Assembly (NCBI RefSeq): GCF_018598185.1
Contig: NZ_JAHESC010000009.1
Location: 1 to 64,000 of the forward strand
Length of the DNA stretch: 64,000 nucleotides
Direction: 5' to 3'
DNA from: Dawidia soli
Lineage (GTDB): Bacteria > Bacteroidota > Bacteroidia > Cytophagales > Cyclobacteriaceae
The translations under genes were made by a program, and so were the position numbers. Of this stretch, positions 33,770 through 43,650 are shown piece after piece (the stretch's first letter is position 1; every line of letters starts with the position of its first letter). The notes beneath the pieces were generated by a model that saw only the letters and a program-made list of their open reading frames with translations, was not told the DNA's origin and ran no database searches.

Positions 33770-36700
33770 TTAATGCGTGGCGGAAGGTCCCGGACAAGTG
33801 CTTTCATATGCGATCTGGTCGCCCACGTACTTTTGCCATTCGTCCTGGGTCATGTTCCGGGTCAGCACCGGGCAGATCCGGTTCGCCAGGTCTGCCGGCG
33901 ACGTAGGCCACACCCGTATCTCCGACTCGCTGCATGCCGCAATGAGTAGGGACGATCCTTTGGCAAACGCAATATCCCAAACAAAGCCATTGTTGTTTTC
34001 CATTTCCACCGGCAGGTCTTCGGGATTGTTCAGCACATATAATTGCAAGCGCTTATCCAGACCGGCGCTGGCCAGGAGCTGTTCGTCGGGGCTGAACGCC
34101 ACGTCGTTCACCCCGGCACGGTGCCCCGTGAATTGTCGTGTCTCCCGGGTGGCAAAATCGTAGAGCCGCACCAGCCCCCGACGGTTGGTCAGGTCGTCGA
34201 CACCGTAGGCCAGGTAGTTGCCCGAAGGACTAAAGTTCACCGATAGCACACGGGTTGCCCCGTCGTCGGCCAACACGGTATACGTGTTTTTGATCAGATC
34301 GATCAGAACCACTTGTCCCGACCAGGCAGCGCCGGCCAGCATTCTGCCGTCGGCGCGAATGTTAATGGCCTTCAGCTCAAACGGCAGCGTGAGCAACACC
34401 TGGTTCTGCCCGGTCTGCGCATTCACCCGGCTGATGGTCTTCCCGCCGCTCGATACGATAAAGTCGCTGCTTCCCGGAATAAACTCGACATCGTTGGTAG
34501 CGCCCGAGAATCCTTTTATTACCTGCGCCCGGCCGCCACCCTTCAGCGTATACACCTGCAGGAATGTCGAGTCGCTGCCGTTGACCAGGTACACTTCGTC
34601 CTGGCTCATGGCAATCACCTTGCTGGGATAAGGCGTTACATAGCCGGTTACCGCATTGGTAAGCTTGTCATAGTCGCATTTGTAGATCCGGCCGTCTGCG
34701 CCGGCGGTAAAGAACGAGTTGTTCTTCTCCGATACTACCAGGGACCGCAGGTGCACCCGCGGCGGCCCTTGTATCTTCATGCCGTTGTAGCTGGCCCCCG
34801 AAAGTTTTGTCAGGGCGCTGTATAACCCACGGTAGATATAGGGGTCATACAACTTACCGCGGTAGCGGCTGTGAAAGATATACCCTTGCATGGCTTGCAA
34901 ACCCGCCAGGTCTTTGTCGTCGTCTTCCTGTACGGATTTGGTTGCCAGGTTCTGCGCGATAGCCAGCATGTACAGGCCATTCGCCAGCTGATAGTTCAGC
35001 TCGGCCTCCTCCTTTTTCAGCTCGGCCAATTCGGCATTTTCTTTGGCGACCGTACCGGCAGCGATCGCGCGCTGCTCTTCGATACGCGCTTTTTCCAGCG
35101 CAGCTTCCGCCGCCCGTTTGGCTACCTCGAGCTCCTGAATGCTGCTGTGAAGCTCTTTGTTATAATTATCGGCCAGCTCGCGCGCCGAAATAGCATCTTG
35201 CTTCTGCCTGTCGGCTTCGGTCTTTTGTTTCAGTGCTTCCTCGCGTTGTACCTGGGCTTCGTTGCGTTGCACCTCGGCGTACCGACGGTCGGCATCGGCC
35301 TGTAGCTTTTGCAGGTATGCATATACGAAGAAGAGGATCGCCACGATGAAGGCTATACCCAGGATAACCGCCGTGGCGCGCGTGCGCCGCAGCACCCGGC
35401 GTTGCATCATCTCCAGGTTCTTGAGTTCGGCCTCGTAAGTAATGCGACTGGTATCCAGAAACACGATCGCCCGCTCGAAGGCCTCGTCGTAACGCTGGCC
35501 CCACTCGCGGGTCGGCTTCTGTTTCTTCTGCCAGTTCAAGGCCAGTTGCAGATCGGGCGGACGCCACAAACCGGTCTTGCCGATCTGATACATGGCCGCC
35601 GCTTCCGACAACCGTTTATACATCGCGGCCGACTCAAATTCGTCTTCCACCCATACTTCCAGGCGGTTCCAGATACGGATCAAGCTTTCGTGCGACAGCT
35701 CGATCATCGAGTTCTCCGTCAGCGGTATATGCGCAGCGGGCATCAGGAATGAACGCCCCGGCTTGCGGAAGTGCTCCACCACATGCATCGCTTCGGCTAT
35801 ACTACACTCGGCCAGCTGGGCGATAAGGCCCAACCGGGCCGGCCGGCGCATGCCGCGGTTCTCCTGGTTCTTTTCGGTAATGTTCTTGAATAAAACTTCG
35901 GCAATGACCTTGTCGCGCAGCGACAGTTCGTCAAACGCTTCGTTGGCGTGTTGCGACAACGCCTGCGCGATCCGGCCGATAGCGGTATAGTGGCGTATGT
36001 CCAGAGGCTCGCCGGGCTCATGGTTCAGGGCCCAGTAATCCCAGGTACGCATCAAGGCGTGTTGCAAAATGGGCAGCTGGTCCTGGTCATTGCCCATGTC
36101 GTTGAGCAAGCGTTTCACCAGACGTTGTGAGATCTGCCCGCCGGCAACGGCCGTGGGTCCCTCGATGGCCATCTTCTTTTGCTCGCGGGTCATCTGCGGC
36201 ACCAGGTAGCTGCTGCTGTTGATCAACCGCGTAAGCCCGGGGAACGCCGCGCATTCGCCGATGAATTCCGAACGCATTGTAAAGGCAACATACACGGGTA
36301 CCGTATCCTGTTTAACCGCCGTCAAAAACAGGTTTACGTAAAGCTGGGCATCGTTTTCCGCCACCTCGCCGTGGTCGTGGCGATGCCGCAATATCTCCTC
36401 GAACTGATCGACGAGGAAGAAGATGTTCTCTTGCTTGTCGGTTTGCAGGTAGCGCACGATTTCCAGCAGGCCCTCGGGGCCGCTGCGCAGCAAGGAACTT
36501 ACGATCGCGCGATGCAAGATCACCTCATCGGTCGTAATGCGTTTGCTTTTCAGCATAAAGTCGATCACGGCATCTACCAGCCCGTCGATGGGCGCCGCTC
36601 CGGGGCGGGCGATCACAGCCCGCCAGGCAGGTCCTGAGTCGGTCACAAAACCACCGTACAACACGGGGATCAACCCACAGGCCATCAGCGACGACTTACC

Positions 36701-36919
36701 GCTGCCGGAATACCCCATGACCGTCACAAAACGGTTTTGTGCCAGCTGCTGCAGGATCTCGTTGATCTGCCCTTCGCGTCCAAAAAAAAGGTGACAATCT
36801 TCCAGCGAAAAAGGCCTCAAGCCCGGAAATGGATTCTCGGTGCGCAACCGGAGGTCGGAAACGACAGCGGGGTCCGAGGCAAAATCGGGGTCTTCGTTAT
36901 GTAAGGGTCTATTTGGCAT
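33770..36919 (-). CDS. nSTAND1 NTPase with transmembrane helix, coiled coil and WD40-like propeller
   Basis: A 1049-residue signalling ATPase. The nSTAND1 domain opens with NPFPGLRPFSLEDCHLFFGR (29-48), with Walker A GYSGSGKS (69-76), Walker B FFLVDQFEE (D171) and the LPILQHALMRTW helix (282-293) typical of the family. A membrane helix (about 516-537) is followed by a long Ala/Glu/Lys coiled coil (about 538-680) and a C-terminal WD40-like propeller (about 740-1010, with VLSVNFSPSGNYLAYG and VNDVAFSPDEQLLASAG). STAND proteins are switches that oligomerise on ligand binding. With one helix, NTPase and propeller should lie on opposite sides of the inner membrane. No effector domain is fused. It is first in the series with barrel, lipoprotein and giant cargo genes. 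Confidence 0.88.
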   Translation of the reverse strand: MPNRPLHNEDPDFASDPAVVSDLRLRTENPFPGLRPFSLEDCHLFFGREGQINEILQQLAQNRFVTVMGYSGSGKSSLMACGLIPVLYGGFVTDSGPAWRAVIARPGAAPIDGLVDAVIDFMLKSKRITTDEVILHRAIVSSLLRSGPEGLLEIVRYLQTDKQENIFFLVDQFEEILRHRHDHGEVAENDAQLYVNLFLTAVKQDTVPVYVAFTMRSEFIGECAAFPGLTRLINSSSYLVPQMTREQKKMAIEGPTAVAGGQISQRLVKRLLNDMGNDQDQLPILQHALMRTWDYWALNHEPGEPLDIRHYTAIGRIAQALSQHANEAFDELSLRDKVIAEVLFKNITEKNQENRGMRRPARLGLIAQLAECSIAEAMHVVEHFRKPGRSFLMPAAHIPLTENSMIELSHESLIRIWNRLEVWVEDEFESAAMYKRLSEAAAMYQIGKTGLWRPPDLQLALNWQKKQKPTREWGQRYDEAFERAIVFLDTSRITYEAELKNLEMMQRRVLRRTRATAVILGIAFIVAILFFVYAYLQKLQADADRRYAEVQRNEAQVQREEALKQKTEADRQKQDAISARELADNYNKELHSSIQELEVAKRAAEAALEKARIEEQRAIAAGTVAKENAELAELKKEEAELNYQLANGLYMLAIAQNLATKSVQEDDDKDLAGLQAMQGYIFHSRYRGKLYDPYIYRGLYSALTKLSGASYNGMKIQGPPRVHLRSLVVSEKNNSFFTAGADGRIYKCDYDKLTNAVTGYVTPYPSKVIAMSQDEVYLVNGSDSTFLQVYTLKGGGRAQVIKGFSGATNDVEFIPGSSDFIVSSGGKTISRVNAQTGQNQVLLTLPFELKAINIRADGRMLAGAAWSGQVVLIDLIKNTYTVLADDGATRVLSVNFSPSGNYLAYGVDDLTNRRGLVRLYDFATRETRQFTGHRAGVNDVAFSPDEQLLASAGLDKRLQLYVLNNPEDLPVEMENNNGFVWDIAFAKGSSLLIAACSESEIRVWPTSPADLANRICPVLTRNMTQDEWQKYVGDQIAYESTCPGPSATH

Positions 36920-37063
36920 AGGAGGCTATCCCACCTGACACAGTAAAAGCTCGTACAAAGGATCAGGGACCTGGTATTTCACAGCTGGGAAAACTAGTCT
37001 ATCTAAAAAAAAATGGGCTCAGTCGAAAAAATTCGATTCCGAATTAAAGCAATTTCCAGGAAA

Positions 37064-37090
37064 TAAAAAAAGGGCCGAATGGCCCCTTTC
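37064..37090 (-). terminator. Intrinsic terminator of the thrS-infC-rpmI-rplT operon
   Basis: On the minus strand, AAAGGGGCC and GGCCCTTTT pair around ATTC (one G-U pair), followed by a T run. It begins about 30 bases past the rplT stop. Confidence 0.85.
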
Positions 37091-37117
37091 TCAATAACAC
37101 ATGTATGGTAAGTATAA

Positions 37118-37462
37118 TTACTTGACTTTTTTTACGATGGCTTCAAAAGCCGCCGGGTGATTCATGGCTAAGTCGGCCAGAACCTTACGGTTCAGATCGA
37201 TACCACCTTTTTTGAGTTTACCCATGAGTTCGGAGTACGAAAGACCATGGATACGAGCTCCTGCGTTGATACGGGCAATCCATACGCCGCGGAATTCTCT
37301 CTTCTTCTGTTTGCGGTCACGGTACGCATACCCTAAACCTTTTTCAACGGCGTTCTTCGCTACCGTCCAAACATTCTTCTTACGGCCGAAGAAGCCTTTT
37401 GCGAGCTTCAAAATGCGCTTACGTCTTGCGCGGGAAGCTACATTGTTTACTGATCTTGGCAT
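37118..37462 (-). CDS. rplT: 50S ribosomal protein L20
   Basis: A 114-residue basic protein with full-length L20 features: [20 protein letters not shown], then [33 protein letters not shown] and the C-terminal RNA-binding [16 protein letters not shown]. It binds 23S rRNA early in 50S assembly and, in bacteria where this is studied, represses its own operon. It is last in the thrS-infC-rpmI-rplT unit, 81 bases after rpmI; that gap could hold a regulatory structure but I see no clear pseudoknot. Confidence 0.98.
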   Translation of the reverse strand: MPRSVNNVASRARRKRILKLAKGFFGRKKNVWTVAKNAVEKGLGYAYRDRKQKKREFRGVWIARINAGARIHGLSYSELMGKLKKGGIDLNRKVLADLAMNHPAAFEAIVKKVK

Positions 37463-37543
37463 TTTACTTTACATTTTTTGGCTGATGGCGACTTCCTTAA
37501 CGAAAGCTCTTATGGCCAGCATCCGGGTTAAACATTGAACCAA

Positions 37544-37738
37544 TTAAAGAACGAGCATGGCTTTTACATTGGCCATATCCGCACTTGTAACCAGAGATTT
37601 GTTGCCCAGGCGTCTTTTCTGCTTGGTCTCCTTCTTGGTCAGGATATGGTTTTTGTAAGCACGCTTGTGCTTAATCTTACCAGAGCCAGTCACTTTAAAG
37701 CGTTTCTTGGCGCCTGATTTTGTTTTTAATTTAGGCAT
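37544..37738 (-). CDS. rpmI: 50S ribosomal protein L35
   Basis: A 64-residue, strongly basic protein matching L35: [20 protein letters not shown], then [16 protein letters not shown] and LGNKSLV. It is part of the 50S subunit. It sits 21 bases after infC in the standard translation operon. Confidence 0.98.
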   Translation of the reverse strand: MPKLKTKSGAKKRFKVTGSGKIKHKRAYKNHILTKKETKQKRRLGNKSLVTSADMANVKAMLVL

Positions 37739-37759
37739 TGTATAAAAATTAATACTGTG

Positions 37760-38347
37760 TTATTTCTTTCCTGCCTTGGGCATGAGCATCATCCCCATCC
37801 GTTTACCTTCCAGCTTCGGCATTTGCTCAACCTTGCCATACTCTTCCAGTAACTGCGCAAACTTCAGCAAAAGGATCTCACCACGTTCCTTGTAAACAAT
37901 GGAACGACCGGCAAAAAACACGGTCGCTTTTACTTTCGCGCCTTCCTGTAAGAAGGTAATGGCATGCTTCAGCTTGAAGTTAAAATCGTGATCGTCAGTA
38001 TTGGGACCGAATCGGATCTCTTTGATCACGACCTTCACGGTCTTTGCCTTGATCTCTTTCTGTTTCTTCTTCTGCTCGTACTTGAATTTAGAGTAGTCAA
38101 CGACCTTGCATACCGGCGGATCGGCATTCGGGGAGATCTCCACCAAATCCAAATTCTGCTCTTGAGCAAGGCGAATGGCCTGTTGGATCGGATAAACATC
38201 TACTTTAATGTTTTCTCCTACCACGCGTACACGTTGAGCGGTAATCCGCTCGTTGATACGATAAGGTTCCTCAGGCTTTTGGGGGCCCCTACGCATAGGT
38301 CTGCCAAAACTACCCCCGGGTCTGTTTGTGTTGGTGTTAATAATCAA
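37760..38347 (-). CDS. infC: Translation initiation factor IF-3
   Basis: About 195 residues; IF-3 prevents premature subunit joining and checks the start codon. The N-domain has [19 protein letters not shown] and [20 protein letters not shown], then [14 protein letters not shown]; the C-domain has [20 protein letters not shown] and ends [12 protein letters not shown]. No ATG starts the full frame: TTG (38347) followed by ATT and ATT are the only candidates, with a TAA three codons upstream. The first in-frame ATG is 38296, which would remove 17 residues. A non-AUG start is a known autoregulatory trait of infC in enteric bacteria, so TTG or ATT is plausible here. Confidence 0.95.
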   Translation of the reverse strand: MIINTNTNRPGGSFGRPMRRGPQKPEEPYRINERITAQRVRVVGENIKVDVYPIQQAIRLAQEQNLDLVEISPNADPPVCKVVDYSKFKYEQKKKQKEIKAKTVKVVIKEIRFGPNTDDHDFNFKLKHAITFLQEGAKVKATVFFAGRSIVYKERGEILLLKFAQLLEEYGKVEQMPKLEGKRMGMMLMPKAGKK

Positions 38348-38410
38348 AAATGTTTAAGTCCGAAAAAAAACAGGGTGCAAATATCGCTATTATTTCAGTT
38401 TTTCAAAATA

Positions 38411-40348
38411 TCAATTTGGAGCAGCACACTCCAACCTGAACCTGTCCACAAAGTCACTTAGCAAAACACTATCTTGTTCGCCCTGACCATGCTGGCGGAT
38501 GGCCACCTTCTGCTCGGCGACTTCCTTCTCGCCAACGATCAGCATGTAGGGGATCTTTTTGGTCTCGGCATCCCGGATCTTGCGACCGATCTTTTCGTCC
38601 CGATCGTCCAATAACCCTCTGATATCCTGACCTTTAAGCGTTTCGTAAACAAGTTTTGCATAGTCGTTAAAGCGCTCAGAAATGGGCAATACGGCGATCT
38701 GGTCGGGTGCCAGCCAAAGCGGGAAATTACCCGCACAGTGTTCTATCAGCACGGCAATGAAACGCTCCAGCGACCCAAAAGGTGCGCGGTGCAGCATCAC
38801 CGGGCGATGTTTTTGATTGTCCGACCCGACATATTCCAGCTCAAAACGCTCCGGCAGATTGTAGTCTACCTGGATCGTACCCAGCTGCCAGCTCCGGCCA
38901 AGGGCGTCTTTTACCATGAAGTCCAGCTTCGGGCCATAGAAGGCCGCTTCGCCTTGAACAGCTACCGTCTTGAGGCCCCGCTCGTCGGCGGCCTCCTGGA
39001 TCTGGCGCTCCGCCTGATCCCACAAGTGGTCCTGACCGATGTACTTCGCTTTGTTCGCCGGGTCGCGCAGTGACACCTGGGCGGTGTAGTTCTCAAATCC
39101 CAGCGATTTGAACACGTGCAGCACGAGGTCGATCACTTTCACGAACTCTTCCTTTACCTGCTCGGGACGGCAGAAGATGTGCGCATCGTCCTGGGTAAAG
39201 CCGCGCACACGTGTCAGGCCGTGCAGCTCACCGCTTTGCTCGTAGCGATATACCGTACCGAATTCCGCCAGGCGGATCGGCAGGTCGCGATACGAACGCG
39301 GTTTGGTCTTATAGATCTCGCAATGGTGCGGACAGTTCATGGGTTTGAGCAAAAACTCCTCTCCTTCATCCGGGGTGCGAATGGGCTGGAAGGAATCTTT
39401 GCCGTACTTCTCGTAGTGACCAGAGGTAACATACAGCGACTTGCTGCCGATGTGCGGCGTCACCACGGGGTCATAGCCCGCCTTGATCTGTGCCCGGCGC
39501 ATAAACTGCTCGAGACGTTCGCGCAGGATCGTGCCCTTGGGCAACCACAACGGCAGGCCCATGCCGACACGCTCGGAGAAGGCAAAAAGCTCGAGCTCCC
39601 GTCCTAACTTCCGGTGGTCGCGTTTCTTGGCTTCCTCCAACAGGTGCAGGTACTCGTCCAGCTCCTTTTGTTTCGGGAAGGTTATACCGTAGATGCGGGT
39701 CAGCATCTTATTGTTCTCATTGTTACGCCAATATGCGCCGGCTACGTTTGTCAGCTTCACCGCCTTGATCAGGCCGGTGCCCGGAATGTGCGGCCCTTTA
39801 CAGAGATCGGTAAAGTTGCCTTGCTGATAAAAGGTGATGGCGCCATCTTGCAGACCGTCGATCAGCTCAATTTTATAAGGATCGCCTTTCTTTGTAAAGA
39901 ACTCCAGCGCTTCGGCTTTCGGCACATCGCGACGCTCGAACGTGCTGTTGCTCTTTGCCAGCTCCTTCATCTTGCTCTCGACGGCGGCCAGTTGCTCTTC
40001 CCCGAAAGGAATGCCGCCCAGGTCCACATCATAATAGAAGCCATTGGCAACCGCCGGGCCGGTACCAAATTTCACACCGGGATACAACGCTTCCAGTGCT
40101 TCTGCCAGCAAGTGTGCCGACGAGTGCCAGAATGCCATTTTTCCATTGGCATCGTTCCACGTCAGGATCTTTACAGCTGCATCGTGCTCGATTGGACGCC
40201 CCAGGTCCCAGACGTCACCGTTCACTTCGATGGCCAGGGCCACGCGGGCAAGGCCCTCGCTAATGGACGAAGCTATGGCCGCACCGTTAGTACCGTGTGG
40301 GTAAGTCTTTACTGTGCCATCCGGCAGGGTAATTCGTATATCACTCAT
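38411..40348 (-). CDS. thrS: Threonine--tRNA ligase
   Basis: A 645-residue class II aminoacyl-tRNA synthetase charging tRNA-Thr. In order: TGS domain (1-62, [17 protein letters not shown]), editing domain (about 65-225, with [17 protein letters not shown]), catalytic core with zinc-site [10 protein letters not shown], motif 2 region [28 protein letters not shown], and motif 3 [13 protein letters not shown], then the anticodon-binding domain (about 540-645). Length and motifs are normal. It leads the operon with infC, rpmI and rplT; the gap to infC is 63 bases. Confidence 0.98.
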   Translation of the reverse strand: MSDIRITLPDGTVKTYPHGTNGAAIASSISEGLARVALAIEVNGDVWDLGRPIEHDAAVKILTWNDANGKMAFWHSSAHLLAEALEALYPGVKFGTGPAVANGFYYDVDLGGIPFGEEQLAAVESKMKELAKSNSTFERRDVPKAEALEFFTKKGDPYKIELIDGLQDGAITFYQQGNFTDLCKGPHIPGTGLIKAVKLTNVAGAYWRNNENNKMLTRIYGITFPKQKELDEYLHLLEEAKKRDHRKLGRELELFAFSERVGMGLPLWLPKGTILRERLEQFMRRAQIKAGYDPVVTPHIGSKSLYVTSGHYEKYGKDSFQPIRTPDEGEEFLLKPMNCPHHCEIYKTKPRSYRDLPIRLAEFGTVYRYEQSGELHGLTRVRGFTQDDAHIFCRPEQVKEEFVKVIDLVLHVFKSLGFENYTAQVSLRDPANKAKYIGQDHLWDQAERQIQEAADERGLKTVAVQGEAAFYGPKLDFMVKDALGRSWQLGTIQVDYNLPERFELEYVGSDNQKHRPVMLHRAPFGSLERFIAVLIEHCAGNFPLWLAPDQIAVLPISERFNDYAKLVYETLKGQDIRGLLDDRDEKIGRKIRDAETKKIPYMLIVGEKEVAEQKVAIRQHGQGEQDSVLLSDFVDRFRLECAAPN

Positions 40349-40405
40349 ATCGGTTGCAAATATGCGATTTTTACAGGCTCGTTAATAAAACATCAGACAA
40401 CAAAA

Positions 40406-42901
40406 TCACAATTGGAACTGAGCTGTAAATAAAACTCCAAATTTACGCGCATCCTTGTTGTCAAGGTAGGAAACGCGGTGAACAAAATCAACCCGTAAAA
40501 AGCGGAAGATGTTCTCCACGCCGTAGCCCAGCTCGACATACGGGCGACGATCTACGAAACCACCGGGTCTCAGCTCTTCATCGGTCGTCGAGGTGTTGAT
40601 CAGCTCCTGGTTCGACTTGCGCAAGCCGCCCATGATCACGTTGGCCGTACCCAACAACCGCCACCGCAGCTTTTGAATCAACGGTATACGGTTCAGCAGG
40701 AAACCTTCCAGGTATTGGCGGTACTGCAGGGAAGCATAGTGATCGCTTACGAATTCCCCATAATTCATGAGGTTATAGGTAACAGCCGAATACAACGGCG
40801 ACTGGTTACCCAAATGCAACACCAGCAACGGATACGGTAGGGTATCGAAGATATATTCACCTTGTATCGTGACGAGGGCCACTCCCAGCGGGCCGGTCTT
40901 GATGCGTTTGGCTACACTCAACCGCAGCTTGTCATACGAGAAGTCGCTCCCCCACAACCCTGAGAACCCCCGGGTATACCGCATCGTGATGATCGGCCAC
41001 TTGGTGGTGCCCAGGCTAACCCGCTCATTGTCATTCTGTATGAACAGCTCGTCACGGGCAAACCGCGTTTCGGAGATCACTTCCGTGGCTTGAAAGTTCT
41101 GGTTAAACGCGACCGATACATCGGGGTCATCGAAATAGCCGAAGTCAAACGTAGGCTCAAAGGTCCAGTACTTGAGCATCAACTTTTGGGTAAAGCCCTT
41201 GAACAGCTCGCGCTGAAAGGTCACCTTATATTCGTCGCTATAGTAGCCGCGCCGGAAGTACCCCCAGCGGGAGGCTACCAGGAAGAGCGGGTTATCTTCC
41301 AGGTCATCTTCTTCTACCCCCAAACGGCGCAAGTCGCTCCGCGCGCGGAACGTCAGCGTGGTCCATCGCTGCCGTGACAGGATGGTCTGGACCGAGGCCA
41401 TGTATTTCACCCGCGCGTCCCCGAATCCATATCCTAACTGGCCGGCGTAGACCCACTTCTTGCTGAAATCGATGTTGGTACGAAATCCACCCTGCACGCG
41501 CACGCCTTCGATGTCGTTCCAGGCAACAAGCCCCAGATACGGGCCAATGTCGACCTTGCCCACGTCATAGTAGCCATCGATGAACACCTTGATGATATCG
41601 GTGTAGGTCTTCACTACGGGAATGTTTTGCAAGGTATCGATCATCTTGTAAACATTCTTCTCGGTCTCGCTCAGCGGCTCATGGCGCAGGGTATCCCAAT
41701 ACACCTCGTCTTCGTACAGCCGCGAGTCTTCGGCCATGACGATCGGCCGCTCGTAAAACTTCAGCTCATGGGGTTTGTTCACCACGATGTTCTTATTGCT
41801 GGTATAGAACTTGGCCAGCATACCCGCCGAGTTGTTGGTGACCTCTCCTACATCGATCAGTACGCGGTTCTTTATCGGGATCCATGCGCCCAGCGGCGTC
41901 GGTGCCAGCTCTTGCTGAATGCGGATCTTCTCGATAAAGTTCAGGTTCGCTGCACGCCCCACAGAGGCGTCGATCTGCCGCAGCGCGTGCTCGTTCTTGG
42001 TGATCCAGATCGTGCCGGTAAAGGCCAGCTCCTGCGGGCTGCGCGGAAAAAAGTCGAGCCGGTAACAATAATCTTCGCCGATATACACACTGTCGGTCAG
42101 GTCGTATTCATAGTACAGGCGCCAACCATCGGCAATGGGCGACACAAACTCTTTGGTGACGATGGTCAGCCAGTTCTGGTAAAAGTTATACTCCTGGAAC
42201 GACGACCCGATGAACTGGGTCACGACCGAACCGTCCTCAACCCCTACCCCATTGATCTTGGTCTTGAGAATATTCTCCCGGCGCAAAGAAGGATCGTCCC
42301 GATAATACAGCTTGGAAACACTTTCGGAAATAAACAACGGCAAGATCGGCTTGCCGTCGTCACCCGCGATGCGCTCCACGCTGTCCAGCACCTGGCTGAT
42401 CTTCTTCATCACTTTCTTCTGGCGAAGCTTCTCGGAAATGTTATCGACGTCAATCTCGATCTTGGTATAGGTATCGTATTCATACGCGGTCAGCTTGCGT
42501 TTGTCGTTCTTGCTTTTGTTGCGTACGACCTCGCGGAGAATGGCATACGCGGGGTTTTCGCCCGCGTTGATCACCACCTCCTGCAGGCTGGTGGCGTCTT
42601 CCTCCAGTTGAAGATTGACGGTTTGCACGCCGCCTTTGGCGACGGCCTTCTTTTTGGGCTTATACCCAATGTAGGACGCCACGATGGTATCGCCGGGAGT
42701 GGCGGTTTTGATCGTAAAGTTTCCATCAAAGTCGGTGGTCGTTCCGATCGTGGTACCGTCATAGATGACATTGACAAACGGAATGGGATCGCCGGTGTTG
42801 ACATCGGTTATTTTTCCTTTTACAACGGTTTCCTGCGCACGAACAAGGCCGGCGGTACACAAGGTTAACAAGACAAAAAAAACAGATCGCTTTAAAAACA
42901 T
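40406..42901 (-). CDS. DUF5686 outer-membrane protein with CarboxypepD-like regulatory domain
   Basis: An 831-residue protein from ATG 42901; an upstream GTG at 42922 would add seven residues ahead of the signal peptide MFLKRSVFFVLLTLCTAGLV. A carboxypeptidase-regulatory-like Ig domain follows (about 25-100, VVKGKITDVNTGDPIPFVNV, then GTTTDFDGNFTI), then the DUF5686 region (about 110-500) and a C-terminal outer-membrane barrel ending VLFTAQFQL. The family is frequent in Bacteroidota and resembles TonB-receptor-like barrels without a plug; its cargo is unknown. It is separated from thrS by 57 bases and has its own TAATTTTG promoter element. Confidence 0.85.
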   Translation of the reverse strand: MFLKRSVFFVLLTLCTAGLVRAQETVVKGKITDVNTGDPIPFVNVIYDGTTIGTTTDFDGNFTIKTATPGDTIVASYIGYKPKKKAVAKGGVQTVNLQLEEDATSLQEVVINAGENPAYAILREVVRNKSKNDKRKLTAYEYDTYTKIEIDVDNISEKLRQKKVMKKISQVLDSVERIAGDDGKPILPLFISESVSKLYYRDDPSLRRENILKTKINGVGVEDGSVVTQFIGSSFQEYNFYQNWLTIVTKEFVSPIADGWRLYYEYDLTDSVYIGEDYCYRLDFFPRSPQELAFTGTIWITKNEHALRQIDASVGRAANLNFIEKIRIQQELAPTPLGAWIPIKNRVLIDVGEVTNNSAGMLAKFYTSNKNIVVNKPHELKFYERPIVMAEDSRLYEDEVYWDTLRHEPLSETEKNVYKMIDTLQNIPVVKTYTDIIKVFIDGYYDVGKVDIGPYLGLVAWNDIEGVRVQGGFRTNIDFSKKWVYAGQLGYGFGDARVKYMASVQTILSRQRWTTLTFRARSDLRRLGVEEDDLEDNPLFLVASRWGYFRRGYYSDEYKVTFQRELFKGFTQKLMLKYWTFEPTFDFGYFDDPDVSVAFNQNFQATEVISETRFARDELFIQNDNERVSLGTTKWPIITMRYTRGFSGLWGSDFSYDKLRLSVAKRIKTGPLGVALVTIQGEYIFDTLPYPLLVLHLGNQSPLYSAVTYNLMNYGEFVSDHYASLQYRQYLEGFLLNRIPLIQKLRWRLLGTANVIMGGLRKSNQELINTSTTDEELRPGGFVDRRPYVELGYGVENIFRFLRVDFVHRVSYLDNKDARKFGVLFTAQFQL

Positions 42902-42936
42902 GCAGTTCAGCGCATTACGCACAAATGGCGGTTTAA

Positions 42937-42944
42937 CAAAATTA
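42937..42944 (-). promoter_or_regulatory. -7 element upstream of the DUF5686 gene
   Basis: The minus strand reads TAATTTTG, a full TAnnTTTG match 36 bases before the ATG at 42901. No clear TTTG at the -33 spacing. Confidence 0.45.
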
Positions 42945-42987
42945 GCGAATTATACGAAGACGGATGCTCATGTACAAACGGCACCGT

Positions 42988-43638
42988 TTAGCGGTTCAGC
43001 TTCTCTTTGCGGCCCATAAAACGGGGTTCCGTTTTCAACACGTAAAGGTCCAGCACGGCCTTGGTACGGGCCAGGTATTCCCGCAGGCGAACCTTAAAGG
43101 AATACTCGAAGTCAGGCTCGTCAGCGACCATAGCCACAGCATCGATATCGTAATATTGGCTAATAAACAATGCCCGGTAGCTGTGAAACGGCTGGGTAAT
43201 GATCGTGATCCTGTCCTGACCGAAGATCTTTTGGCACCGTACGACCGAATCCAGGGTTCGGAGCCCGGCATAGTCCAGGGTGATGGCGGTTTCTGGAACG
43301 CCGAGCTTCATCAGCGCCTTGCGCATGGCCACCGGTTCGTTGTAAAACCGCGAGCGGTTGTCACCACTCAGAATAAAGTGATCGATCTTGCCCATGCGGT
43401 AAAGCTCCGCGGCAGTCTCCATGCGTTTCTCAAAAAAAGGATTGGCTTTGCCCCCTGCAAGCTTGTGGCTTGTGCCTAATACCAATGCCACCCGGTGGGC
43501 CGGCAGCTTCTGCAGGTCTTCATATACGCGGCTCTCCGTACTTTTGACAATCCAAACGTTGCACACAACCAGGAAAACCAAAAACAGGCAGCACAACCCG
43601 ATAATAATTCTCTTCAGCCACCGCATTACAATAGACAT
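42988..43638 (-). CDS. SanA/YdcF-like (DUF218) membrane protein
   Basis: A 216-residue protein with one N-terminal membrane helix (about 9-29) and a DUF218/ElyC-SanA-YdcF domain: VALVLGTSHKLAGGKANPFF, then ERMETAAELYRMGKIDHFIL and SGDNRSRFYNEP, and the conserved TLDYAGLRTLDSVVRCQKIF. Family members affect envelope permeability and vancomycin sensitivity in enterics; the reaction is not settled. The domain should lie in the periplasm. The gene sits 12 bases after trmH in the same direction, so co-transcription is likely. Confidence 0.82.
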   Translation of the reverse strand: MSIVMRWLKRIIIGLCCLFLVFLVVCNVWIVKSTESRVYEDLQKLPAHRVALVLGTSHKLAGGKANPFFEKRMETAAELYRMGKIDHFILSGDNRSRFYNEPVAMRKALMKLGVPETAITLDYAGLRTLDSVVRCQKIFGQDRITIITQPFHSYRALFISQYYDIDAVAMVADEPDFEYSFKVRLREYLARTKAVLDLYVLKTEPRFMGRKEKLNR

Positions 43639-43650
43639 TCGTAAACAAAG

